A DNA stretch of 64,000 bases. Origin: Streptomyces sp. NBC_00510. Lineage in GTDB: Bacteria > Actinomycetota > Actinomycetes > Streptomycetales > Streptomycetaceae. The DNA lies in NCBI GenBank assembly GCA_036013505.1, contig CP107851.1:5668001-5732000 (forward strand), given 5' to 3'. Positions 57,442-64,000 of the stretch are shown here, one piece after another. Both the position numbers and the translations under genes were made by a program. The stretch's first letter is position 1; each line of letters opens with the position of its first letter. A model generated the notes under the pieces. That model did not search any database. It worked only from the letters and a program-made list of their open reading frames with translations, and was not told where the DNA came from.

Positions 57442-59097
57442 TCAGGCGGTCGCCTTCGCCGCCGCGCGGCCCGCCGTACGGCCGGAGAAGATGCAGCCGC
57501 CGAGGAAGGTCCCCTCCAGCGAGCGGTAGCCGTGCACCCCGCCGCCGCCGAAGCCGGCCGCCTCACCCGCCGAGTACAGCCCGGGCAGCGGCTCGCCGTC
57601 GGCGCGCAGCACCCGCGCGTCCAGGTCGGTCGCCATCCCGCCGAGCGACTTGCGGGTCAGGATGTTCAGCCGCACGGCGATCAGCGGGCCCGCCTTCGGG
57701 TCCAGCAGCCGGTGCGGCGCCGCGGTGCGGATCAGCTTGTCGCCGATGTAGTTGCGGGCCCCGCGGATCGCGGTGACCTGCAGGTCCTTGGTGAAGGTGT
57801 TGGTGATCTCGCGGTCGCGGGCCTCGATCTCGCGGCGCAGCGCGGTCTCGTCGATCAGGTCGTCCTTGGTGATCGCATTCATGCCGCGCACCAGCGCCGC
57901 CAGGTCGTCCTCGACGACGAAGTCGACGCCGTGCTCCTTGAACGCCTCGACCGGGCCCGGGGCTCCCGGCAGCGCGCGCTTGAGCACGTCACGCACGCTC
58001 TTGCCGGTCAGGTCCGGGTTCTGCTCGGAGCCCGACAGCGCGAACTCCTTCTCGATGATCTTCTGGGTGAGGACGAACCACGTGTACTCGTGCCCGGAGC
58101 GCATGATGTGCTCCAGCGTCCCCAGTGTGTCGAAGCCCGGGAAGAGCGGCACCGGCAGGCGCTTGCCGGTCGCGTCCAGCCACAGGGAGGACGGCCCCGG
58201 CAGGATGCGGATGCCGTGCCTGGCCCAGATCGGGTTCCAGTTCTCGATGCCCTCGGTGTAGTGCCACATCCGGTCGCCGTTGATCAGGTGCGCCCCGGCC
58301 GCCTCGGCGATCCCCAGCATCAGGCCGTCCACGTGCGCCGGAACGCCCGACAGCAGCTTGCGCGGTGGCGTGCCCAGCCGCTCCGGCCAGGCCTTGCGCA
58401 CCAGGTCGTGGTTGCCGCCGATGCCGCCCGAGGTGACGACCACCGCCTGCGCCCTGAGCTGGAACTCCGCGCGGATCTCCCGCGAACTCGCCTGGCCGCG
58501 CTCGGCGTCGCTGTCCACCAGGACCTCGCCCGCCACGCCGTCCACCGTGTCGCCCGTCGTCGTCAGCGCCGTCACGCGGTGCCGGAAACGCAGCTCCACC
58601 AGGCCCTTGGCCACCGCCTCCCGCACCCGGCGGACGAACGGCGCCACGACGCCCGGCCCGGTGCCCCAGGTGATGTGGAAGCGGGGCACCGAGTTGCCGT
58701 GCCCGGTGGCGAGGTAGCCCCCGCGCTCCGCCCAGCCGACCACCGGGAAGAACCGTATCCCCTGCGCGTGCAGCCAGGACCGCTTCTCGCCGGCGGCGAA
58801 GTCCACGTACGCCTCGGCCCACTTGCGCGGCCAGTGGTCCTCGGCACGGTCGAAGCCGGCGGTCCCCATCCAGTCCTGCAGGGCGAGTTCGCGGCTGTCC
58901 TTGATCCGCATCCGGCGCTGCTCGGGGGAGTCGACGAGGAACAGCCCGCCGAAGGACCAGAACGCCTGGCCGCCGAGGTTGCTCTCCGGCTCCTGGTCGA
59001 GCAGGAGGACCTTGCGGCCCGCGTCGGCCAGCTCGGCCGTCGCGACCAGGCCCGCCAGCCCCGCTCCGACGACGATGACGTCCGCGTCCAGCGCCAT
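57442..59097 (-). CDS. FAD-dependent dehydrogenase (KsdD/fumarate-reductase family)
   Basis: The 551-residue flavoprotein starts with FAD-binding VVGAGLAGLVATAELADAG and has NLGGQAFWSFGG, GNSVPRFHITWGTGPGV and a closing GLYSAGEAAGFGGGGVHGYRSLEG. It belongs to the FAD-binding dehydrogenases related to 3-ketosteroid dehydrogenases; steroid or other ring substrate is possible. It is divergent from an SDR gene with a palindrome between. Confidence 0.93.
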   Translation of the reverse strand: MALDADVIVVGAGLAGLVATAELADAGRKVLLLDQEPESNLGGQAFWSFGGLFLVDSPEQRRMRIKDSRELALQDWMGTAGFDRAEDHWPRKWAEAYVDFAAGEKRSWLHAQGIRFFPVVGWAERGGYLATGHGNSVPRFHITWGTGPGVVAPFVRRVREAVAKGLVELRFRHRVTALTTTGDTVDGVAGEVLVDSDAERGQASSREIRAEFQLRAQAVVVTSGGIGGNHDLVRKAWPERLGTPPRKLLSGVPAHVDGLMLGIAEAAGAHLINGDRMWHYTEGIENWNPIWARHGIRILPGPSSLWLDATGKRLPVPLFPGFDTLGTLEHIMRSGHEYTWFVLTQKIIEKEFALSGSEQNPDLTGKSVRDVLKRALPGAPGPVEAFKEHGVDFVVEDDLAALVRGMNAITKDDLIDETALRREIEARDREITNTFTKDLQVTAIRGARNYIGDKLIRTAAPHRLLDPKAGPLIAVRLNILTRKSLGGMATDLDARVLRADGEPLPGLYSAGEAAGFGGGGVHGYRSLEGTFLGGCIFSGRTAGRAAAKATA

Positions 59098-59134
59098 GGT
59101 GTGCCTTTCCGCTCCCCTTTGGTGTGCAGGCACG

Positions 59135-59153
59135 TTACGCTACGCGCGAGTAA
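59135..59153. promoter_or_regulatory. TTAC...GTAA palindrome between the FAD-dehydrogenase and SDR genes
   Basis: TTACGCTACGCGCGAGTAA is an imperfect palindrome with TTAC/GTAA ends and a CGCG core. It is centred between two divergent oxidoreductase genes and could serve both. Confidence 0.45.
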
Positions 59154-59206
59154 GGAGGCGAGAGGGCAGCGCCTCTCAACATCGCTCGCCGGCGGGGGAT
59201 GACTCC

Positions 59207-59986
59207 ATGCGCAGGTTCGAGGGACACGTTGCCGTCGTCACCGGAGGTGCCCAGGGCATCGGCGCGGCGACCGCCCGGCGCCTGATGTCCGAGGGCGCGG
59301 ACGTCCTGCTGGCCGACCTGGACGGGGAGCGTGCCGCCGCGACGGCGGAGGCCCTCGGCAAGGAGACCGGCGGCCGGGCCGCGGCGGTGGCGTGCGACGT
59401 CGTCGACCAGGCCGCGGTGGACGCCGCCATGGCGTACGCCGCCGAACGCTTCGGGCGGCTCGACGTGCTCGTCAACAACGCCTACGCCTGCCACGTGGAC
59501 CCGCCGCGGTTCGAGGACATCCCCGACGCGGAGTGGTACGAGGACCTTGAGGTCACCCTCACCGGGGCCATGCGCTGCGCCCGCGCGGCGCTTCCGCTGC
59601 TGGCGGAGGCGGGCGGGCGCGGGGCGATCGTCAGCATCGGCTCCGTCAACGGGCACATGAACTTCGGCAACCACGCCTACAGCGCCGCCAAGGCGGGCCT
59701 CGCCTCGCTGACCCGCACGCTGGCCGTGCACGCCGCCCCGCGCGGCGTCCGGGTCAACCTCGTCGCCCCCGGCACGGTGCGGACGCCCGCGTGGGCGGGG
59801 CGCGACGAGGCCCTCGACCGCCTCGCCGGGGTGTACCCCCTCGGGCGGGTCGGCGAGCCCGACGACATCGCGGCGGCCGTCGCGTTCCTCGCCTCCCAGG
59901 ACGCGTCCTGGATCACGGGCCTCACGCTCCCCGTCGACGGGGGCATCCTCGTCAACGGGTCCGGCTTCCGCGCGGCGTTGGACTGA
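59207..59986 (+). CDS. Short-chain dehydrogenase/reductase
   Basis: The 259-residue classical SDR has cofactor motif TGGAQGIG, NNAY, catalytic Ser (VSIGSVNG) and YSAAK, and a SDR closing WITGLTLPVDGG. GGGGGA precedes the ATG. With the divergent FAD-dehydrogenase it could act on the same alicyclic or steroid substrate; this is inference. Confidence 0.94.
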   Translation: MRRFEGHVAVVTGGAQGIGAATARRLMSEGADVLLADLDGERAAATAEALGKETGGRAAAVACDVVDQAAVDAAMAYAAERFGRLDVLVNNAYACHVDPPRFEDIPDAEWYEDLEVTLTGAMRCARAALPLLAEAGGRGAIVSIGSVNGHMNFGNHAYSAAKAGLASLTRTLAVHAAPRGVRVNLVAPGTVRTPAWAGRDEALDRLAGVYPLGRVGEPDDIAAAVAFLASQDASWITGLTLPVDGGILVNGSGFRAALD

Positions 59987-60006
59987 CGCCCGGGGTCGTG
60001 GCCGCG

Positions 60007-60590
60007 GCCGGTTGGTGCGGGCCTGCGCGCGTGCATGGTGAGCCGGGGTCGGGGCCTGCGGGGCTGGGCATTCTGGACCGCATATTTATGTGCATGGCGG
60101 GCGGCACTTGTTGTGCCGCCCGTGCCGCACAACAAATACACGTCAGCGTCCAGAACGCCCACCCTCCCCCAGCCTTCGGCCGGGGGTGCCCCCAACGACC
60201 CCGCCCCCTCCCTATCGCCGGCGACCAACGGCCGGAGGGGGTTCAGAACGCGGTCCGGGGTCGCCGCAAGTGCCCCACTGACCCCCACTGGCCGTCAGTC
60301 GCCCCAACACACTGGAGGGGGTGTGGCGGGGTGCGCCCATGGGGGTCCCCCCGGCCGAAGGCTGGGGGAGACGAGCGGCGGACCCGGGCGCCGAACGATG
60401 TTGGGCCAAACCGCGAGCGCTGTGGGGGTCCTTCGGCCGAAGGCTGGGGGAGTGCGCCGGCGCGGCACCGACCCCACACGTACGCAGCGAGGCGGTCACT
60501 GACCGCGCCGGGCAATCGGGCGGGAGGGCGGGAGAACCGCCCGCCGCAGGCGCAACGGACCCGCACACAACCACCGGGCCGCAGACGAAC
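60007..60590. repeat. Repeat-rich intergenic region, copy B of the dispersed repeat
   Basis: No gene is supported in 59987-60596. It contains a 95-base imperfect hairpin (60066-60160), three CCGAAGGCTGGGGG-type hairpins (near 60165, 60355 and 60437), and a stretch (60440-60530) nearly repeating the copy A body. The right end (CGCCGCAGGCGCAACGGACCC) is the inverse of the left end of copy A. The left end CGGCCGGTTGGTGCGGG also resembles the left end of A. Confidence 0.6.
60066..60160. repeat. Long imperfect inverted repeat
   Basis: The arms, each about 45 bases, start GGGCATTCTGGAC and end GTCCAGAACGCCC, with the inner part GGGCGGCAC-TTGTT-GTGCCGCCC. The structure is far longer than a simple terminator. 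Confidence 0.6.
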
Positions 60591-60596
60591 GCGCGG

Positions 60597-61439
60597 TCAC
60601 ACGTGAAGCATGAGCCCGATCCCGGCCACAACCACGAGCGCCGCGACGATGCGCGGGCGCCCCACCCGCTCCTTGAAGAAGACCGCCCCGATGACCGCCC
60701 CCGCGATGATGGAGGTCTCCCGGAGGGCGGCGATCGGCGCGAGGGCGCCCCGCGTCTGGGCCCACAGGACGAGGCCGTACGCGGACATGGACAGCGCCCC
60801 GCCGAGCAGCCCGCGGGCGGCGACCGGGCGCAGTTGCGCGGGGAGCGCGGCGCGGCGCACCGCGAGGGCGCAGCACACGAGCAGGACGCCCTGGATGAGC
60901 AGGAGCCAGGCGACGTAGCCCAGGGCGGTGCCGGACGCGCGGACGCCGACCCCGTCGACCACGGTGTACGCCGCGATGGTCAGGCCGGTGCCCACGGCCG
61001 CGCCCACCGCCGGCCAGTCCTTGCCGCGGCCGCGCATGCCCCACAGGGCGGCCCCGCCGAGCCCGGCGGAGGCGACGAGGACGCCCGCTGTCTGCAGGGC
61101 GTCCGGCACCTCGCCCACGAAGACCGCCGCCAGCAGTGTCACGACCATGGGGGCGACACCGCGCGCGATGGGGTACACCTGCCCGAAGTCCCCCAGCGTG
61201 AAGGACTTCATCAGCAGGTACATGTACGCCATGTGGATCCCCACCGACACGATCAGGTAGGGCCAGGCGTCCCCCGCGGGCAGCGGGGCGAACCCGGCGA
61301 TCGCCGCGCCGCAGATCGCTCCGCCGCCCCCGACGAGGGTGAACGCGACGAGCTGGTCCTTGATGCCGTGGGCGATGGCGTTCCACGCCGCGTGGGTGAC
61401 CGCCGCGAGCAGGACGGCCGTCGCTATCAGGGGCGTCAC
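60597..61439 (-). CDS. EamA-family DMT transporter
   Basis: The 280-residue membrane protein has about ten transmembrane helices in two EamA halves (SVGIHMAYMYLLMKSFTLGDFGQVYPIARGVAP and RGLLGGALSMSAYGLVLWAQ...ALRETSIIAGAVIG). GTG 61439 overlaps the YbaK stop (GTGA), so the genes are coupled. Substrate unknown. Confidence 0.92.
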   Translation of the reverse strand: MTPLIATAVLLAAVTHAAWNAIAHGIKDQLVAFTLVGGGGAICGAAIAGFAPLPAGDAWPYLIVSVGIHMAYMYLLMKSFTLGDFGQVYPIARGVAPMVVTLLAAVFVGEVPDALQTAGVLVASAGLGGAALWGMRGRGKDWPAVGAAVGTGLTIAAYTVVDGVGVRASGTALGYVAWLLLIQGVLLVCCALAVRRAALPAQLRPVAARGLLGGALSMSAYGLVLWAQTRGALAPIAALRETSIIAGAVIGAVFFKERVGRPRIVAALVVVAGIGLMLHV

Positions 61440-61921
61440 GCGGTGCGTTCGCGGACGTCGGCGAGGGTCGCCCCGGCGTGCCCGACCAGTTCGGCGGGTG
61501 CCATGGGGAAGACGGTGTGCGGGGTGCCGGCGGCCGCCCACACGGTGCCGTGCGCCAGCAGCCCCCGGTCGGCGAGGACGGTGGTGCGGGTCCGGTGACC
61601 GAAGGGGGGTACGCCGCCGATGGCGTACCCCGTGGTCTCGCGCACCAGGTCCGCGTCGGCCCGGCGTACCTCGCTCGCGCCGAGTTCGGCGCGGACCCGC
61701 TCCACGTCGACCCGGGACGCGCCGTCCATCAGCACCAGCACCGGGACGCCGTCCGCCGCGAAGATCAGGGACTTGACGATCTGGCCGAGCTCGCAGCCGA
61801 TCGCCGCGGCGGCCTGCGCCGCGGTGCGGGTCGCGTCCGGGAAGGCGCGCACGGGTACCTGGAGCCCCAGCGCGGTGAGTGCCTCCGCGAACCGGGGATG
61901 GGCTGCAGCTGATGTCGACAT
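61436..61921 (-). CDS. YbaK/ProX-type aminoacyl-tRNA deacylase
   Basis: The 161-residue protein resembles YbaK/Cys-tRNA(Pro) deacylase-type editing domains, with ELGQIVKSLIF, VLVLMDGASRVD, TGYAIGGVPPFGH and a closing VGHAGATLADV. It likely hydrolyses mis-charged tRNA. ATG 61921 is chosen; GTG 61930 is in frame upstream. It precedes the EamA gene. Confidence 0.92.
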   Translation of the reverse strand: MSTSAAAHPRFAEALTALGLQVPVRAFPDATRTAAQAAAAIGCELGQIVKSLIFAADGVPVLVLMDGASRVDVERVRAELGASEVRRADADLVRETTGYAIGGVPPFGHRTRTTVLADRGLLAHGTVWAAAGTPHTVFPMAPAELVGHAGATLADVRERTA

Positions 61922-61975
61922 GGCCGGCACGCTAGCGCTCGGCGGGGCCGGGGTGCCAAGCCATTTGCGGGCGGG

Positions 61976-63595
61976 TCACGAGGCGGCCTTCAGCACCGAG
62001 GCCACGATCGGCCCGGCGGAGTCGCCGCCGTGCCCGCCCTCCAGGACCATCCCGGCGGCGGCGACGTCACCGCGGTAGGCGAGGAACCACCCATTGGGCT
62101 GTTCCTGGCCGCCGACCTCCGCGGAGCCGGTCTTGGCGCCGACGTCGCCGTAGACCCCGCGCATCGCGCCGGCGGCGGTGCCGCTCGACGCGGTCAGCCG
62201 CATCATCGACTTGAGGTTGCTCCGCACGCCGGACGGGAGGGCGCTGCCCGCCTTCGCGAGGGGACCCTCGATCAGGTCGGCGGCCACCAGCCGGGGCTGG
62301 CGGAACACCCCGTTCTGCACGGTGGCGGCGACGGAGGCCATGTTGAGCGGGCTCATCTGTATCTGGCCCTGGCCGATCATCTCCTCCGTCATCTCGTCGC
62401 CCGGGCCGCCGGGGACTCGGCCGTCCCAGGCCGGGACGCCGACGTTCCAGGTCCGGCCGAAGCCGTAGTAGCGCTGGGCGACCGAGGGGACCGAGGACTG
62501 GTCGAGGTGGCCGGCGAGCTTGATGAAGCCGGTGTTGCAGGAGATCGCGAAGTCCCGCTGGAAGGTGGCCGACGGGTCGGAGGAGCTCTCCACGTTGTGG
62601 AACATCTTGCCGTTGTCGAAGTTCGCGGTCGCCGGGCACGGCGCCGGGGTGCCCGGGGACACGCCCTTCTCCAGCAGGGCGGTCGCGGTGACGACCTTGA
62701 AGGTGGAGCCGGGGGCGACCTGCGCGTTGAAGGCGTTGTTGTTGTCGCTCGCCGGGTTGTTGGCGAAGGCGAGGATCTCGCCCGTGCCGGTCCTGACCGC
62801 CGCGACCGAGGACTGGCTGCTGCGCTTGACCGCCTGCTCGGCGGCCTTCTGGAGCGTGGCGTCCAAGGTGGTGGGGAGCTTCGCGGCCGTGCCCTTGGTG
62901 ATCACGTGCAGCGTCTGCCCGGGGCCGTCGGCGCCGTTCACCCAGGTCTCGATGCCCGCCTTGCCGCCGGAGAGCTTGGCCCCGTAGCGCTCGCGGAGCT
63001 GGGGCAGCACCGAGGCCAGGGACGGGTAGTCGTCGGCGTCCAGCTCCTTGCCGTTGCGGTCGACGACGACCACCGGCGGCGAGGCGGCCTCACCGGTCTC
63101 CAGCGACTGACCTGCCGTCAGTTTGGGGTGCAGCACCGCGGGTTGCCAGTCGACCAGGGGGCGATGGGTGGTCTCGCCGCGGAAGACGGTGAGGGCCGAG
63201 GAGTACGTCCACGTGGAGGACTTGCCCTGGTAGGAGAGCGAGGCCACGACCTTGAACGGCACCACGGCCCCCTGGGCCGCGCCCGGCGTCAGCCGTACGC
63301 GGGCGACGTGCGCCTGCTTCCGGTACGCGGACAGGTCCGTGGAGGCCTCCGCCGCGTCGTTGGTGAGGGCCCCCGCCGCGGTGGTGTCCCCCTTGGCCCA
63401 CGCGGCCAGGAAGTCCGCGGCGGTCTTCTTCACCTCCGCCGCGGTCGGCGGCCCGGTCTCCACCGGGGCGGCCTCCTTGGAGAAACCGCCGCCCCCGGCC
63501 AGCCCGTTGTAGATGTTGTACGCCCCGTACCCCGCGGTCCCCACCAGTCCCGCGGTCAGCGTGGCGACGATCCCCAGCTTCACACCTCGGCGCAT
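61976..63595 (-). CDS. Penicillin-binding protein with MecA_N domain
   Basis: The 539-residue protein has an N-terminal anchor (KLGIVATLTAGLVGTAGYGAYNIYNG), a MecA_N/NTF2-like domain (about 50-165), a dimer region and a transpeptidase domain (about 260-535). The active Ser motif is PGSTFK, the SxN is SCN in AISCNTGF and the KTG is GAKTGSAEV. It cross-links peptidoglycan. ATG 63595 has GGAGG; a longer start near 63628-63634 is possible. MecA_N is normal in Streptomyces and does not imply resistance. Confidence 0.93.
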   Translation of the reverse strand: MRRGVKLGIVATLTAGLVGTAGYGAYNIYNGLAGGGGFSKEAAPVETGPPTAAEVKKTAADFLAAWAKGDTTAAGALTNDAAEASTDLSAYRKQAHVARVRLTPGAAQGAVVPFKVVASLSYQGKSSTWTYSSALTVFRGETTHRPLVDWQPAVLHPKLTAGQSLETGEAASPPVVVVDRNGKELDADDYPSLASVLPQLRERYGAKLSGGKAGIETWVNGADGPGQTLHVITKGTAAKLPTTLDATLQKAAEQAVKRSSQSSVAAVRTGTGEILAFANNPASDNNNAFNAQVAPGSTFKVVTATALLEKGVSPGTPAPCPATANFDNGKMFHNVESSSDPSATFQRDFAISCNTGFIKLAGHLDQSSVPSVAQRYYGFGRTWNVGVPAWDGRVPGGPGDEMTEEMIGQGQIQMSPLNMASVAATVQNGVFRQPRLVAADLIEGPLAKAGSALPSGVRSNLKSMMRLTASSGTAAGAMRGVYGDVGAKTGSAEVGGQEQPNGWFLAYRGDVAAAGMVLEGGHGGDSAGPIVASVLKAAS

Positions 63596-63762
63596 GGCAC
63601 CGACCCTCCCCGTGGTCCCCCTGAACATGTTCAAAATTGAGGCAATGCAAGCGCACTCTACGGGACGGAGAGGGGCCTGAGGCCGTCGACCGGGTCACAG
63701 CTTCGGCACGCGCTTCCCATCGATCGGGAAAGTCCGCCGGTCGGGGCCGTCGCGCGGCGGGG

Positions 63763-64000
63763 TCACCGTTCCGGCCCGGGGGGCAGCCGTTCCTCGTCGG
63801 TGAGGGCCAGCTCCGCCCAGACGATCTTGCCTTCCGCGGTCCTGCGGACACCCCACCGCGTGCACAGCTCCGCGACGATCACCATGCCCCGGCCGCCCTC
63901 GTCGGTGGGGTCGGGACGGCGCGGCAGCGGCGGGCCCGGACCGGCGTCGAAGACCTCGCAGGCCAGCTTCATGTGCCGGATGAGCCGCAGCCGTACGGGT
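63763..64000 (-). CDS. RsbW-like ATP-binding protein, 5' end beyond the window
   Basis: The visible 78 codons are the C-terminal part of a HATPase_c_2 protein. LACEVFDAGPG is the ATP-binding D-x-G region, EGGRGMVIVAELCTRWGV the lid, and IVWAELAL closes it. It is similar to the HATPase of the protein at 32944. These proteins are anti-sigma-like kinases in Streptomyces; the partner is unknown. Confidence 0.85.
   Translation of the reverse strand, partial: PVRLRLIRHMKLACEVFDAGPGPPLPRRPDPTDEGGRGMVIVAELCTRWGVRRTAEGKIVWAELALTDEERLPPGPER

Noticed and set aside
61976..63595. Reading the MecA_N domain as acquired methicillin-type resistance
   Set aside because: MecA_N-containing penicillin-binding proteins are a normal core feature in Streptomyces; no mobile element is near.
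1..64000. CRISPR array, prophage, transposase or integrative element
   Set aside because: No regularly spaced direct repeats, phage structural genes, integrases or transposase motifs were found. The single tRNA has no flanking repeat of its 3' end that I could see.

Overview
The window is high-GC actinobacterial DNA and almost certainly from Streptomyces. The reasons are very high GC with many GTG and TTG starts, a single rare TTA codon in one lipoprotein, a SepX-like divisome protein next to molybdopterin genes, a WhiJ-type XRE/DUF397 pair, an FmdB zinc-ribbon gene and a SpoIIE-type phosphatase. It reads as chromosomal core or near-core. I see no prophage, transposase, CRISPR array or rRNA. 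There is one tRNA gene (Ala, anticodon CGC).

Layout. 1-3.7 kb: the N-terminus of an exported protein, an XRE/flavin-binding protein, a tandem universal stress protein, a zinc alcohol dehydrogenase, and an FmdB zinc-ribbon gene whose promoter carries both a sigma-R-like element and a CIRCE-like operator. 3.7-9.8 kb: an MFS transporter, a CPA1-type antiporter and a penicillin-acylase-family hydrolase. 9.8-15.6 kb: folate salvage, galU, molybdenum cofactor genes (moeA/glp, moaC, mog), an acetyltransferase, a SepX-like membrane protein and tRNA-Ala. In Actinobacteria the gephyrin-like Glp and its membrane receptor act in cell division, so the moeA/glp and sepX neighbours may be functionally linked. 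15.7-20.5 kb: a cold-shock protein, then PadR regulator, ABC ATPase and FtsX-like permease.

20.6-30.9 kb: an aminoglycoside-phosphotransferase-like kinase, a VWA protein, a TTA-containing lipoprotein, two divergent IucA/IucC siderophore synthetases without other siderophore genes nearby, a peptidoglycan-binding membrane protein with a coupled partner, and a disulfide reductase. 31-43.9 kb: ArsR/MFS, a GAF-PP2C-HATPase phosphatase, OsmC, a TetR gene that shares palindromes with a DHA2 efflux gene 1.5 kb away, a MarP-like membrane protease, a DMT transporter, and two secreted phosphate-releasing enzymes. 44-52.6 kb: WhiJ-type regulators, arylamine N-acetyltransferase, MerR plus an MFS pump with a C-terminal DNA-binding-like domain, and a monooxygenase/hydrolase/SDR operon resembling the mycobacterial mymA locus. 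52.7-64 kb: a tricorn protease, a beta-lactamase-fold esterase, a divergent FAD-dehydrogenase/SDR pair, a repeat-rich gap, EamA and YbaK proteins, a MecA_N penicillin-binding protein, and a truncated RsbW-like ATPase at the edge.

Most of the novelty I can see is in regulatory DNA: several clean palindromes at regulator/target pairs, the CIRCE-like/sigma-R promoter, a mini-cistron leading into a siderophore synthetase, probable CTG starts, and a dispersed repeat with inverted ends present twice. No clearly undescribed multi-gene system stands out. The orphan siderophore-synthetase pair is the closest candidate.
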